Assembly (NCBI RefSeq): GCF_002362255.1
Contig: NZ_LPVV01000040.1
Coordinates: forward strand, 186,001-250,000
Direction: 5' to 3'
Source of the DNA: Microbacterium sp. SZ1
GTDB lineage: Bacteria; Actinomycetota; Actinomycetes; Actinomycetales; Microbacteriaceae
Length of the DNA stretch: 64,000 bases
Positions 36,936 through 48,100 of this stretch are shown here, piece after piece (positions within the stretch are counted from its first letter, which is position 1; each line of letters opens with the position of its first letter). A program made the position numbers and the translations under genes. Below the pieces are notes generated by a model. That model was not told the origin of the DNA. It ran no database searches and saw only the letters and a list, made by a program, of their open reading frames with translations.

Positions 36936-37118
36936 CCACCGACATTCCCTCCGCGCAGGTCACCAGCGAGCCCCCCGACCTCTTCCGCACGACGCGCGTG
37001 CCGCGTCGAGTTGTCCCCAGCTACCGGCGTTCCGGTCTCCAGCGCCGAACGCGGCGGTTCCTCTCTGACCATGCTGTGAGCATCCGGGCGTCCGACCCGG
37101 CTCGCGAAGGAGACAGAC

Positions 37119-37670
37119 ATGCAGGACACCGTCACGATCATCGGCAACGTCGCCACCGACCCGACCCAGGGCCGCACGGCCGGGGGAGTGCCCGTGACCA
37201 ACTTCCGCCTCGCCAGCACGCATCGGCGCTTCGACGAGGCCACGCAGACCTGGATCGACGTCGGCACGAACTGGTACTCGGTCGCGGCGTTCCGCAATCT
37301 CGCGGAGAACGTGAAGGCGTCGTTGCGCGCGGGCGACAGCGTGATCGTCACGGGGCGCATGAAGATCCGGGCCTGGGAGAACAACGGCAAGCAGGGGACG
37401 AGCGTCGACATCGACGCGGATGCGGTCGGGCACGACCTCCGTTGGGGCACCACGGCGTACCGGAAGTCGGCTTCTCGATCGGACTCCGCCGACCACGGTC
37501 GACAGTCCGGCGACCCGGACTCCTCACCGCAGGTCCCGGCCGATGCGACCGCGAGCACACGCGACATCGAGACTCCGTGGGCGGATCCGTCGCTGACCTC
37601 GGTCGATCCTCAGAGCGGGGAGCTGGTCGCCTCCGGCGCCGCGGGGGATGCATGGAGTGCGTCGTCCTGA
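37119..37670 (+). CDS. ssb: Single-stranded DNA-binding protein, paralogue
   Basis: An SSB of 183 residues. The OB fold is clear: DTVTIIGNVATDPTQGRTAGGVPVTNFRLAST, then WIDVGTNWYSVAAFRNLAENV and GDSVIVTGRMKIRAW. The C-terminal half is low-complexity. It ends GDAWSASS and lacks the acidic DDDIPF-type tip that recruits partner proteins. It is also not beside rpsF/rpsR, where the main ssb usually sits. It is therefore likely a paralogue, perhaps for recombination or repair. The ATG follows AAGGAGA. Confidence 0.92.
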   Translation: MQDTVTIIGNVATDPTQGRTAGGVPVTNFRLASTHRRFDEATQTWIDVGTNWYSVAAFRNLAENVKASLRAGDSVIVTGRMKIRAWENNGKQGTSVDIDADAVGHDLRWGTTAYRKSASRSDSADHGRQSGDPDSSPQVPADATASTRDIETPWADPSLTSVDPQSGELVASGAAGDAWSASS

Positions 37671-37712
37671 GGCGTCGCAGCGCGTGTCGTAGGGCGTTCG
37701 TGGGCGCCCCCG

Positions 37713-37718
37713 TAGACT
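37713..37718 (+). promoter_or_regulatory. Candidate -10 box for the lipoprotein gene
   Basis: TAGACT, spacer CGGGGC, directly before GTG 37725. Confidence 0.6.
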
Positions 37719-37724
37719 CGGGGC

Positions 37725-38216
37725 GTGCTTCGACGATCGGCCTCCAGAACGGCACGCGCTGCTGCTTTCCTCTCCGTCGCCATGGGCGCGGCTCTCCTGT
37801 TGTCGGCGTGCGGTCCGCAGAGCGAGCCCACCCCGTCGCCGACCGCGGCGGAGACGAGCGCCGAGCCGACGCCGAGCGGCCCCACGCTCGTTCCGGAGGG
37901 CACTGCTGAGGAGAACCTGCCGCTCTTCTCGGACGTCACCGCGCAGGTCTGGGCGTCCGATCAGCGCGGCGCCGGTCGCGCCTACATCGATGCTCTGATC
38001 GCGGCAGGCTTCGACCGAGGAGCCATGCAGGTGACGCAGGACGTGTCGACGGTGGGGAACCCCGCCGAGAGCTTGCAGTTCTCAGTCAGGTGGGGTGAGA
38101 CCGAGTGCCTCGTCGGGCAGGTGGGGCCGTCCACCGGGGAACCGGTCACTGCGGTGCTGCCGCAGCTCGCCGAGGGGCGCTGCCTGGTCGGCAGCACGCG
38201 GCCGATCGACTGGTGA
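37725..38216 (+). CDS. Lipoprotein, DUF6993-like
   Basis: A 163-residue predicted lipoprotein. The signal peptide has a basic N-region (MLRRSASRTAR) and a hydrophobic core, with a lipobox LLSAC at Cys29. A Pro/Thr/Ser-rich linker (residues 30-55) precedes a small domain containing LPLFSDVTAQVWASDQRGAGRAYIDALIAAGFDRGAMQVT and a Cys pair that could form a disulfide. It resembles actinobacterial DUF6993 proteins. Function is unknown. Confidence 0.8.
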   Translation: MLRRSASRTARAAAFLSVAMGAALLLSACGPQSEPTPSPTAAETSAEPTPSGPTLVPEGTAEENLPLFSDVTAQVWASDQRGAGRAYIDALIAAGFDRGAMQVTQDVSTVGNPAESLQFSVRWGETECLVGQVGPSTGEPVTAVLPQLAEGRCLVGSTRPIDW

Positions 38217-38290
38217 CTCGTCGCGTCCGCGCGACAGCGCCTGACCGGGATTCGACGCGGAACCCGTCGGCCTCGCCGAGGCTGGGCCGG

Positions 38291-38296
38291 TAGGCT
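38291..38296 (+). promoter_or_regulatory. Candidate -10 box for ettA
   Basis: TAGGCT about 40 bases before the GTG. It gives a leader of roughly 35 bases containing AGAAGGAG, so ettA is not leaderless. Confidence 0.5.
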
Positions 38297-38337
38297 GGAG
38301 TGTCGAACTTCGACGCGAAGAGAAGGAGCGGTTTTCG

Positions 38338-40017
<1,680 letters not shown>

Positions 40018-40021
40018 CGCG

Positions 40022-40510
40022 ATGAGCGAGCACGTATCCGGGTCCCGCCTGCACATCCCGATTCACCTCCGCTGGGGGGATCTGGATGCGTTCAACCACG
40101 TCAACAACACCTCGATGCTCAAACTGCTCGAGGAAGCGCGTGTGCGAGCCTTCTGGCGGGCGGGTCCCGGTGAGCAGGCGCCTTCGACGGCTGTGCTCGA
40201 CTCGGGAATCGACGAGGGCGTGCTCACGCTGATCGCGCGGCAGGAGATCGAGTACCTCGCGCCGGTGCCGTACCAGCGGCGTCCGCTCGAGGTCCAGATG
40301 TGGTTCGGCAAGCTCGGTGGGTCGAGCGTCGAGGTCTGCTACGAGGTCCACAACGACCCGACGGCGGAGCCGCGCAGGATCTACGCGCGGTCGACCGCCG
40401 TCATCGTGCTCGTCGACGCCCGCACCGGACGGCCGACCCGGCTCACGCAGGAGATGCGCGACGCGTGGGAGCCGTTCGTCGGACCGTCGATCGAATACGC
40501 GCACCGCTGA
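40022..40510 (+). CDS. Hot-dog fold acyl-CoA thioesterase
   Basis: A 162-residue protein of the 4-hydroxybenzoyl-CoA thioesterase/YbgC group. The catalytic region is LRWGDLDAFNHVNNTSMLKLLEEARV, with Asp and the conserved HVNN. IEYLAPVPYQRRPLEVQMWFGKLGGSS is the central hot-dog strand. The acyl substrate is not predictable. It starts four bases after ettA, so is probably transcribed with it. It is convergent with tesB, another thioesterase. Confidence 0.88.
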   Translation: MSEHVSGSRLHIPIHLRWGDLDAFNHVNNTSMLKLLEEARVRAFWRAGPGEQAPSTAVLDSGIDEGVLTLIARQEIEYLAPVPYQRRPLEVQMWFGKLGGSSVEVCYEVHNDPTAEPRRIYARSTAVIVLVDARTGRPTRLTQEMRDAWEPFVGPSIEYAHR

Positions 40511-40543
40511 CCGAGCCAGCGCCGCGGGCGGTGCGCCGGGGCG

Positions 40544-41431
40544 TCACGGGTGCTCGGGCACCCGCACCATGATCTCCTGAGCGACCGACGCCACCAGCTG
40601 GCCGTCGCGCGTGAAGATCCGCCCCTGGGCGAGTCCGCGGCCGCCGCGGGCATTGGGCGATTCCTGCAGGTACAGCAGCCACTCGTCGACGCGCGCCGGT
40701 CGGTGCCACCACATCGCATGGTCGAGACTCGCGACCTTGAGTCCGGGGAGCGCCCAGTACACGCCGTGCGCCCGCAGGATCGACTCCTGGATCGTCATGT
40801 CGCTCAGATACGCGAGCGCCGCCCGATGGATGCGAGGGTCATCGGGCAGTGGTGCGCGCATCTTCATCCACACGCCCTGCTGCGGCACCTTCTCGTCCTC
40901 ACTGGGCAGGAACAGCGGACCCTCGACATGCCGGACATCGGCCGCACGGTCGCTCAGCATCCGTGAAGTGCCCGGCGGCAGTCCGTCGACCCGCTCCTCA
41001 TCGGGGAGGAGGGTCTCGGGGTCGGGCACTCCGGACGGCATGGGGGTCGAATGCTCGACACCGGGTCCCTCGTCCTGGAACGAGGCGATCATCGAGAAGA
41101 TCGGCACGCCGTTCTGATAGGCCTGCGAGCGCCGTGTCGAGAACGACCGACCGTCGTGGATGCGGTCCACGGCGATCGTGAGACCCTGGCTCGCGTCTCC
41201 CGGACGGAGGAAGTAGCCGTGCATCGAATGCGCGGCCCGGTCCTCCGGCAGGGTGCGCTCCGCGGCGAGGAGGCTCTGCGCGAGCACCTGGCCCCCGTAG
41301 ATCCGGCCGGACGGCATGGGGTGCGAGCGACCCGTGAAGATGTCCTCCGTGGTGCGAGCCCGGGTGTCGTCCAGGTCGAGCACCCCCAGCAACTGCTCGA
41401 CGGTGCGGATCGCATGCGAATCGGCGGTCAT
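40544..41431 (-). CDS. tesB: Acyl-CoA thioesterase II
   Basis: A TesB-type thioesterase, 295 residues, with two fused hot-dog domains. The N-terminal domain has RIYGGQVLAQSLLAAERTLP and MHGYFLRPGDAS. The C-terminal catalytic domain has SLDHAMWWHRPARVDEWLLY (Asp of the Asp-Gln-Thr/Ser triad) and GRGLAQGRIFTRDGQLVASVAQE. It hydrolyses medium- and long-chain acyl-CoA. ATG 41431 has GGGAGGG upstream at good spacing. Confidence 0.94.
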   Translation of the reverse strand: MTADSHAIRTVEQLLGVLDLDDTRARTTEDIFTGRSHPMPSGRIYGGQVLAQSLLAAERTLPEDRAAHSMHGYFLRPGDASQGLTIAVDRIHDGRSFSTRRSQAYQNGVPIFSMIASFQDEGPGVEHSTPMPSGVPDPETLLPDEERVDGLPPGTSRMLSDRAADVRHVEGPLFLPSEDEKVPQQGVWMKMRAPLPDDPRIHRAALAYLSDMTIQESILRAHGVYWALPGLKVASLDHAMWWHRPARVDEWLLYLQESPNARGGRGLAQGRIFTRDGQLVASVAQEIMVRVPEHP

Positions 41432-41471
41432 GGCATCCCTCCCCAGCGGCTGGGGCGTCCGCTGGCCTTGA

Positions 41472-41477
41472 TAGTTT
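41472..41477 (+). promoter_or_regulatory. Candidate -10 box for the conserved gene at 41.5 kb
   Basis: TAGTTT, seven bases (AGAGGTT) before GTG 41485. Confidence 0.5.
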
Positions 41478-41484
41478 AGAGGTT

Positions 41485-42150
41485 GTGTCCTCGCAGCTCG
41501 TCCTCGCCGATGCCCCGACCACCAAGGACGTCCTGACGTTCGTCGGGCGGGCCGGCCGCATCTCCGACGAGGGCGTCCGACTGCAGGCGACCGGGGGAGT
41601 CCTCGCGCTCTCCGCCGCTGCGCTCGCACCGCAGGGCCTCTTCGACCAGACGCCGACGGTGCTCGGCATGCGAGTGGTCCATGCGGATCCGGAGCTCGTC
41701 TGCGACATCGTCGTCGCCTCCCTCACCGCGACCGATGACGAGCGGGTGCTCGATCTGCCCGAGACCGGACTCTCGCCCGCCTGGGCCGGCATCGCTCCTC
41801 CGCGCGGCGAGTGGGAGCGGATAGGAAGCGTCGCGGCATCCGTCGTCGCGCAGCGCGCGCAGTGGGGCATCAGCGCTGTCGCCCGTGGGGCGACCGACGG
41901 CGCGGGTGAGGAGGCCGTGCGAGCGCTCCGCGCCGCGATATGGGGCGAGCCGGAAGACGACCTGCTCGGTCTCCCGAGAGGCGTCGCCTTCGCCGCCGAC
42001 GCGTTCGGGTTCATCTCCGGCGAGGAGGACGTCGCCGTGATGCGCTCCGGACGCTGGACGCGGCTCGCGTTTCGCCGGGGACACGTGCTGACGCGCGGAC
42101 CCGCCGCGATCGGACTCACGGCGGTGCGCGGGACGGGCACCGCCGACTGA
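41485..42150 (+). CDS. Conserved actinobacterial protein, function unknown
   Basis: 221 residues, with no recognised catalytic motif. It begins SSQLVLADAPTTKDVLTFVGRAGRI and contains alternating Ala-rich helices and strands. The end, FRRGHVLTRGPAAIGLTAVRG, is the best-conserved-looking part. No signal peptide or membrane segment is seen, so it is cytosolic. It is divergent from tesB and convergent with the flavoprotein. I cannot assign a function. Confidence 0.75.
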   Translation: MSSQLVLADAPTTKDVLTFVGRAGRISDEGVRLQATGGVLALSAAALAPQGLFDQTPTVLGMRVVHADPELVCDIVVASLTATDDERVLDLPETGLSPAWAGIAPPRGEWERIGSVAASVVAQRAQWGISAVARGATDGAGEEAVRALRAAIWGEPEDDLLGLPRGVAFAADAFGFISGEEDVAVMRSGRWTRLAFRRGHVLTRGPAAIGLTAVRGTGTAD

Positions 42151-42160
42151 CGGGGCGGTC

Positions 42161-42178
42161 CGCGCTGACGTCAGCGCG
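42161..42178. repeat. 18-bp perfect palindrome between convergent genes
   Basis: CGCGCTGACGTCAGCGCG reads the same on both strands. It covers the stop codon of the flavoprotein gene and lies 11 bases after the 41.5-kb gene. As RNA it would form a short GC hairpin with a 4-base loop, so a weak bidirectional terminator is the simplest reading. Confidence 0.6.
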
Positions 42179-43829
42179 ACGCCGCTCTGCCCGCCTGACG
42201 GCCCGAGAAGAGGCAGCCTCCGAGGAACGTGCCCTCGAGAGCACGATAACCGTGCACGCCGCCGCCTCCGAAGCCGCTCGCCTCTCCGGCCGCGAACAGG
42301 CCGGGGATCGGGGAGCCGTCGCCGTCGAGTGCTCGACCGTCGAGGTCGGTGGTGATCCCGCCCAAGGACTTGCGTGTGAGCACGTGGAGCTTCACGGCGA
42401 CCATCGGACCCGCGGCAGGATCCTGAAGACGATGCGGCGCTGCTGTGCGAATGAGACGATCGCCGCGATAGCCGCGCATCGAGCGCAGCATCCCGATCTG
42501 CGCATCCTTGGTGAAGTCGTTCTCCATCTCGAGATCGCGCGCGACGATCTCGCGACGGACCCGATCGAGATCGAGGAGTTCGCCACCGGGATGCTGCCGC
42601 ATCTGCTCGAGCAGCGACTCCAGGTCGTTCTCGACGATGAAGTCCGCACCCTCGTCGAGGAACGCCTGCACGGGGCCGGTCGGTCCCTTCGCCAAGCGCG
42701 ACCGCAGGAGCAGACCGACATCCTTCCCGGTCAGGTCCGGGTTCTGCTCGCTGCCCGAGAGCGCGAACTCCTTCTCCACGATCTGTCGGGAGGTGACGAA
42801 CCAGGAGTGGTCGTGTCCGGTGCGACGCAGGTGTGCGAGCGTGCCGAGGGTGTCGAACCCCGGGAAGAGGGGAACGGGCAGCCGCGCGCCGGTGGCGTCG
42901 AGCCACAGCGAGGACGGACCCGGCAGGATCCGGATGCCGTGCGACGGCCACACCGGGTCCCAGTTGGTGATGCCCTCGACGTAATGCCACATGCGGTCGC
43001 CGTTGATCAGTCGAGCGCCGGCGGCCGCGCTCACGGACTGCATCGATCCGTCCACATAGGCGGGGACCCCCGTGAGCATGTGGTCGGGCGGAGTGCCGAG
43101 TCGAGAGGGCCAGGCAGCCCGCACGAGGTCGTGGTTGCCGCCGATCCCGCCGGAACTCACGATCGTGGCGCCTGCGGTGATCTCGAAGTCGCCGATCACC
43201 TCGCGTGAGGATTCGACGCCTCGCTCCGACGCGCTCGAAGCGAGAATGCTGCCGCGCGCGCCGGTGACGACGCCGTCCGTCACGACGAGCTCGGTCACCC
43301 GATGACGGGCGAGGACGGTGAGGTGACCGTCGCGCTCGCCCTGCTCGACGGCCACGGTGAACGGCGCGACGATGCCCGGCCCTGTGCCCCACGTGATATG
43401 GAACCTCGGGACGGAGTTGCCGGGGCCGAGCGCGCCGTATCCGCCGCGCTCGGCCCACCCGACGACCGGGAAGAAGCCGACTCCGCGCTCACGCAGCCAG
43501 GCGCGCTTCTCGCCGGCGGCGAACTGCAGGTACGCCTCCGCCCAGCGGCGCGGCCACTCGTCCTCCGGCCGGTCGAAGCCGGCGGTGCCGAACCAGTCCT
43601 GCGTGGCGAGGTCGAGCGAATCGCGAATGCCCATCCGCCGCTGCTCGGGGGAGTCGACGAAGAACAGGCCGCCGAACGACCACCACGCCTGCCCGCCGAG
43701 GTTGGTGCGCGGCTCCTGGTCGACGATGACGACACGTCTCCCTGCAGCCAGGGCTTCGCCCGCGGCCACGAGGCCGGCGAGACCCCATCCGATCACCAGG
43801 ACGTCTGCGGACAGGGTCTTCTTCGTCAT
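42171..43829 (-). CDS. FAD-binding dehydrogenase (KstD/fumarate reductase-like)
   Basis: A flavoprotein, 552 residues, of the FAD-binding dehydrogenase group related to 3-ketosteroid delta-1-dehydrogenases and fumarate reductases. The N-terminal dinucleotide site is [31 protein letters not shown] (GxGxxG as GWGLAG). [21 protein letters not shown] and the C-terminal [24 protein letters not shown] bind FAD. The physiological substrate is unknown; steroid use is not implied by sequence alone. ATG 43829 overlaps the globin stop (ATGA), and GGAG precedes it. Confidence 0.87.
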   Translation of the reverse strand: MTKKTLSADVLVIGWGLAGLVAAGEALAAGRRVVIVDQEPRTNLGGQAWWSFGGLFFVDSPEQRRMGIRDSLDLATQDWFGTAGFDRPEDEWPRRWAEAYLQFAAGEKRAWLRERGVGFFPVVGWAERGGYGALGPGNSVPRFHITWGTGPGIVAPFTVAVEQGERDGHLTVLARHRVTELVVTDGVVTGARGSILASSASERGVESSREVIGDFEITAGATIVSSGGIGGNHDLVRAAWPSRLGTPPDHMLTGVPAYVDGSMQSVSAAAGARLINGDRMWHYVEGITNWDPVWPSHGIRILPGPSSLWLDATGARLPVPLFPGFDTLGTLAHLRRTGHDHSWFVTSRQIVEKEFALSGSEQNPDLTGKDVGLLLRSRLAKGPTGPVQAFLDEGADFIVENDLESLLEQMRQHPGGELLDLDRVRREIVARDLEMENDFTKDAQIGMLRSMRGYRGDRLIRTAAPHRLQDPAAGPMVAVKLHVLTRKSLGGITTDLDGRALDGDGSPIPGLFAAGEASGFGGGGVHGYRALEGTFLGGCLFSGRQAGRAASR

Positions 43830-44275
43830 GTGCTCTCCGTTGATTCCTGACGCGATCGGGTCTCGAGCGTGGGGCGGCCGTCGGCGGACGTGCCGATGCC
43901 GCGGGGCTCGAACGAGTTCACCATCGCATACGCAGCTCGCTCCAGGTAGTCCCAGAGCGTCGATTCGTGCAGGGGCGACAACTGCGCCTCGTCCACGGCC
44001 GTGCGCATGTGCCGGAGCCAACGATCGCGCGCGTCGGGGTCGACATGGAAGGGCATGTGCCGCATCCGCAGTCGAGGGTGACCTCGCGTCTCGCCGTAGG
44101 TCGTCGGACCGCCCCAATACTGCTCGAGGAACAGCAGCAGCCGCTCCTCTGCCGGGCCCAGGTCCTCCTCCGGGTACATCGCCTTGAGCACGGGGTCGAG
44201 CGCGACCTCGCGGTAGAAGACCGAGACGATCTTCGCGAAGGTCTCTCGCCCGCCGACCTCGTCGTAGAAGGTCAC
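43826..44275 (-). CDS. glbO: Group II truncated hemoglobin
   Basis: A trHbO-type globin, 149 residues, with a 2-on-2 alpha-helical fold. The family markers are [37 protein letters not shown], then [26 protein letters not shown] with the proximal His in the RHMPFHV segment and the group II Trp. It binds O2 and may detoxify NO or peroxide, or pass electrons. GTG 44275 overlaps the mscS TGA and its own TGA overlaps the flavoprotein ATG. All three are therefore translationally linked. Confidence 0.94.
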   Translation of the reverse strand: MTFYDEVGGRETFAKIVSVFYREVALDPVLKAMYPEEDLGPAEERLLLFLEQYWGGPTTYGETRGHPRLRMRHMPFHVDPDARDRWLRHMRTAVDEAQLSPLHESTLWDYLERAAYAMVNSFEPRGIGTSADGRPTLETRSRQESTEST

Positions 44276-45351
44276 TTCTGGGTGCTCCCGTCGTCGTTCT
44301 GCTGCTTCTTGCGCCGCCAGATCCCGCGGTCGGGGATGACGGGCACCCCCGTGACCGCGTTCGGACGCGTCTTCGGCGGGTTGGCGCCGCGCACCCGCCT
44401 CGCGCCGTCGAGACCGGTGGGGACGATGGTCGCCATGCTCGGCAGGGCGATCTCCTTCTCGAGCAGCGCCGCGCGGAGTCGCTTGCGCAGCTCCTGCGCC
44501 ACGTCGTCCTTCGCGTTGGCGCGCGCCTTGATGACGATCCGCACGACGAGCGCCTCGCCGCCGATCGACTCGAGGCCCCACAGCTCGGGTTTCTCGATGA
44601 TGCGCGTCCGCCACTTCGGATCCTTCGCCAGCCCCTGAGCGGTCTCCAGCATGACCTGCTCGACCTCGTCGAGGTCGGCGTCGAGGGGCACTCCGATGTC
44701 GATGATCGCGCGAGCCCACCCCTGCGACATGTTGCCGATCCGGGTCACCTCGCCGTTGCGGACGTACCAGAGCGTGCCGTTGACGTCGCGCACCTGCGTG
44801 ATGCGGACGCTCACGTACTCGACCACGCCGGACGCGAGGCCGAGGTCGACGACGTCTCCGATGCCGATCTGGTCCTCCGCGACGATGAACATTCCGTTCA
44901 GGACGTCCTTGACGATGTTCTGGGCGCCGAAGCCGAGACCGGCGCCGACCGCCGCGGTGAGCAGCGTCAGCGACCCCAGCAGGCTGTTGTCGAGCGCATT
45001 GACCACGAGCACCACGGCGATCACGACCAGCATGACGTTGACGATGTTCTGCAGGATGGTGCCGAGGGTGCGGGTGCGTTGCACGAGTCGCATGTCGGCG
45101 AGCGGCGAGCGTTCCAAGGCCTGGGTGTCGTCGACCGAGGCCTTGTTCTTCGCGGTGTCGACGATCCGGTGCACGACGCGGCGGATGACCACGCGGAGCA
45201 CGAGGGCTATGAGGACGCACGCGATGATGATGATCGCGACGTTGAGCGCTTTCATCCCGACGTCGCCGAGGACGCGCAGGAACTCGGTCCACTCCGGGGA
45301 GAGAGCCGGTTCTTCGGGCGGGGGAGTGACTTGGGAAGGCAGGGGGATCAT
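44272..45351 (-). CDS. MscS family mechanosensitive channel
   Basis: A 359-residue small-conductance mechanosensitive channel protein. Three hydrophobic segments lie near the N-terminus ([70 protein letters not shown], the pore helix with GAGLGFGAQ). The cytoplasmic beta domain ([35 protein letters not shown]) and a charged C-terminal tail follow. It is the first gene of the operon with glbO and the flavoprotein. Confidence 0.93.
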   Translation of the reverse strand: MIPLPSQVTPPPEEPALSPEWTEFLRVLGDVGMKALNVAIIIIACVLIALVLRVVIRRVVHRIVDTAKNKASVDDTQALERSPLADMRLVQRTRTLGTILQNIVNVMLVVIAVVLVVNALDNSLLGSLTLLTAAVGAGLGFGAQNIVKDVLNGMFIVAEDQIGIGDVVDLGLASGVVEYVSVRITQVRDVNGTLWYVRNGEVTRIGNMSQGWARAIIDIGVPLDADLDEVEQVMLETAQGLAKDPKWRTRIIEKPELWGLESIGGEALVVRIVIKARANAKDDVAQELRKRLRAALLEKEIALPSMATIVPTGLDGARRVRGANPPKTRPNAVTGVPVIPDRGIWRRKKQQNDDGSTQK

Positions 45352-45358
45352 CCCCTCC

Positions 45359-45364
45359 AGGGTA
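45359..45364 (-). promoter_or_regulatory. Candidate -10 box of the mscS-glbO-flavoprotein operon
   Basis: TACCCT on the minus strand, seven bases (GGAGGGG) before the mscS ATG. Confidence 0.55.
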
Positions 45365-45368
45365 GCGA

Positions 45369-45410
45369 GAAGGCCTCAGCGCGGGCTGGAAGCGCCGCAC
45401 TGAGGCCTTC
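45369..45410 (-). terminator. Terminator hairpin after pepN
   Basis: An 11-bp stem, GAAGGCCTCAG with CTGAGGCCTTC, over a 20-base loop that itself has GC pairing potential. It lies 14 bases after the pepN stop and just upstream of the mscS promoter. Confidence 0.7.
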
Positions 45411-45423
45411 GCTCAGCCGGGTA

Positions 45424-47976
45424 TCAGTCGTCTGCGTCGCGCGACTGCGCGGCGAGTGCGCGCTCGACGTCGGCGAGGTTCTCCATCACGAGGCGACGCA
45501 GAGCGGGCGCCGCGTCCTGGTGCTCGGAGAGCCAGGCGCGCGTGGCGTCGCGGAGGGCCACATCGGCGATCGCCGTCGGGAACAGACCCACGACGAGGTA
45601 CTGCGCGATCTGATACGTCCGCGAGTCCCAGATCGGCACCAGCATGTCGAAGTACGGCTGCACGAACTCGCGGAGCGACTCGACGCCGGCCGGGTGCACG
45701 AACCCGAGCGCAGCGGAGCGGACGATGGTGTTCGGCGCGTCGTCGCGCTCGATCAGCGACGCCCACGCGGCACGCTTCGAGTCGAGGTCAGGAAGCGCGG
45801 CGCGAGCCTGTGCGGCGAACTCCGCGCCCTTCGCCGTGTTGTCGGCGGCCAGTGCGGCGTCGATCGCCGCGGCATCCGTCGCTCCGATGGTCGCGAGTCC
45901 CACGAGCAGCTGCCAGTTCAGGTCGGCGTCGATCTCGAGGCCCGGCAGAGTCTCCTCGCCGGAGCGGAGCCGGCCGACGATGCCCGCGTGCTCGGGAGTG
46001 ACGAGCGAGCTCGCGAACGCGGTCACGAACTGCAGCTGGCTGTCGCTGCCCGACTCCGCACCCTCGGCGAGGGTCCACAGGCCGTCTGCGACCTTCTGGC
46101 GTGCCGCTTCGCGCTGCTCGGGGGCCACGTACAGGGTCGCCGCGGTGCGAAGCTGCGCGAGCGTGGTGCGTACGGTCGTCGACTCGGTCTCGCGGCCGAT
46201 GTTGCCGAGCACGAGGTCGATGTAGTCCGACGCCGCCGTCTCGGCATCCCGAGTCTGGTCCCAGGCCGCACCCCACACGAGCGAGCGCGGGAGCGGCTCG
46301 CTGATGTCGGCGAGGTGGGCGATCGCGGTCGCCAGCGAGCGCTCGTCGAGTCGGATCTTCGCGTAGGCGAGGTCGTTGTCGTTCAGGAGCACCAGGTCGG
46401 GACGCTTGAGCCCCTGCAGCTCGGGCACCTCGGTGCGGTCGCCGTCGACGTCGACCTCGACGTAGTGCACCCTGACCAGCGCGCCGTCCTGCAGCGAGTA
46501 GAAGCCGATGCCCAGGCGGTGCGGGCGGATCGTCGGATAGTCGGCCGGCGCCGTCTGCGTCACGGCGAAGCGCGAGATGGTGCCGTCGGAGTCCTCGACG
46601 ATGAAGGGCTCGAGCGTATTGACGCCGGCCGTCTCCAGCCACTTCTTCGACCAGGTGCTCAGCTCGCGACCGCTGGTGGCCTCGAGCTCGGTGAGCAGGT
46701 CGCTGAGCTCGGTGTTGCCCCAGGAGTGCTTCTGGAAGTACTGCGAGACGCCGGCGAAGAACTGCTCGATGCCGACCCAGGCCGCGAGCTGCTTGAGGAC
46801 GGATCCGCCCTTCGCGTAGGTGATGCCGTCGAAGTTGACCTGCACGTCCTCGAGATCGTTGATCTCGGCGACGATGGGGTGCGTCGACGGCAGCTGGTCC
46901 TGCCGGTACGCCCAGGTCTTCTCCATCGCGTTGAACGTTGTCCACGCCTCGGTCCACTCGGTGGCCTCGGCGGTCGCGATGGTCGACGCCCACTCGGCGA
47001 ACGACTCGTTCAGCCAGAGATCGTTCCACCACTTCATCGTGACGAGGTCGCCGAACCACATGTGAGCGAGCTCGTGCAGGATCGTGACGACGCGGCGCTC
47101 CTTCACCGCATCCGTCACCTTGCTGCGGAACACGTAGGTCTCGGTGAAGGTGACGGCGCCCGCGTTCTCCATGGCGCCCGCGTTGAACTCCGGGACGAAG
47201 AGCTGGTCGTACTTCGCGAACGGGTACGGGACTCCGAACTTCGACTCGAAGTAGGCGAAGCCCTCGCGGGTCTTGTCGAAGATGTAGTCGGCGTCGAGGT
47301 GCTGCCACAGGCTCTTGCGTCCGTAGACGCCGAGCGGGATGACGCGGCCGGAGGCGCTCGTGAGCTCCGAGAACGTCGACTCGTAGGGACCCGCGATCAG
47401 TGCGGTGATGTACGAGGAGATACGAGGGGTGGGCTCGAAGCCCCACGTGGCGATCGTGCTGTCGTCGTGCAGGATCGGCTCGGGCGTGGGGGAGTTCGAG
47501 ACGACCTTCCACGCGGCGGGTGCCGTGACCGTGAACTGGAACGTCGCCTTGAGATCGGGCTGCTCGAAGACGGCGAAGACGCGACGGGAGTCGGGGACCT
47601 CGAACTGCGAGTACAGGTAGACCTCGCCGTCGACCGGATCGACGAACCGGTGCAGTCCCTCGCCGGTGTTCGTGTAGAGGCAGTCGGCGTCGACGACCAG
47701 CACGTTCTCGGCCTGCAGGCCGGAGAGGGCGATGCGCGAGTCGGCGAAGACCTCTTCGGGGTCGAGCTGCTCGCCGTTGAGCGAGATCTCACGCACCTCG
47801 CGTGCGATCAGGTCGATGAAGGTGAAGCTCTCCGGCGTCGCGGTGAAGCGCACCACGCTGCGGGAACCGAAGACCTCGGCGCCCTTGGTGAGGTCGAGCG
47901 ACACCTCGTACGACTGGGTGTCGATGACGTCGCGGCGCTCCTGCGCTTCGATACGGGTGAGGTTCTCTCCAGGCAC
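45424..47976 (-). CDS. pepN: Aminopeptidase N
   Basis: An M1 zinc aminopeptidase, 850 residues. The N-terminal beta domain precedes the exopeptidase motif NAGAMENAG. The zinc site is ILHELAHMWFGDLVTMKWWNDLWLNESFAEW, where HELAH plus the downstream Glu bind Zn. The C-terminal half is the all-helical ERAP1-like domain. It releases N-terminal residues from peptides in the cytosol. GTG 47976 has GGGAG upstream. A TAGGCT box near 48050 on the minus strand could serve it. Confidence 0.95.
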   Translation of the reverse strand: MPGENLTRIEAQERRDVIDTQSYEVSLDLTKGAEVFGSRSVVRFTATPESFTFIDLIAREVREISLNGEQLDPEEVFADSRIALSGLQAENVLVVDADCLYTNTGEGLHRFVDPVDGEVYLYSQFEVPDSRRVFAVFEQPDLKATFQFTVTAPAAWKVVSNSPTPEPILHDDSTIATWGFEPTPRISSYITALIAGPYESTFSELTSASGRVIPLGVYGRKSLWQHLDADYIFDKTREGFAYFESKFGVPYPFAKYDQLFVPEFNAGAMENAGAVTFTETYVFRSKVTDAVKERRVVTILHELAHMWFGDLVTMKWWNDLWLNESFAEWASTIATAEATEWTEAWTTFNAMEKTWAYRQDQLPSTHPIVAEINDLEDVQVNFDGITYAKGGSVLKQLAAWVGIEQFFAGVSQYFQKHSWGNTELSDLLTELEATSGRELSTWSKKWLETAGVNTLEPFIVEDSDGTISRFAVTQTAPADYPTIRPHRLGIGFYSLQDGALVRVHYVEVDVDGDRTEVPELQGLKRPDLVLLNDNDLAYAKIRLDERSLATAIAHLADISEPLPRSLVWGAAWDQTRDAETAASDYIDLVLGNIGRETESTTVRTTLAQLRTAATLYVAPEQREAARQKVADGLWTLAEGAESGSDSQLQFVTAFASSLVTPEHAGIVGRLRSGEETLPGLEIDADLNWQLLVGLATIGATDAAAIDAALAADNTAKGAEFAAQARAALPDLDSKRAAWASLIERDDAPNTIVRSAALGFVHPAGVESLREFVQPYFDMLVPIWDSRTYQIAQYLVVGLFPTAIADVALRDATRAWLSEHQDAAPALRRLVMENLADVERALAAQSRDADD

Positions 47977-48100
47977 AGCTGTACTCCCAGGGGTGAGGGG
48001 ATGTCACCGCAACCCGGCGCAGTTGGCGCCCACGGCAACCATGACAGCCTACGCCAGCATCCCGGCCTGTCTCACGTCCGGGAGGTGAAAGGATGGAGGG

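Noticed and set aside
36240..38216. A possible defence island around the HNH protein and SSB paralogue
   Set aside because: No toxin, restriction, helicase, integrase or abortive-infection gene is present, and composition matches the surroundings. Only the LexA-box link is worth keeping.
42161..42178. The core TGACGTCA resembles a CRE site
   Set aside because: That is a eukaryotic element; here it is simply the centre of a GC palindrome.
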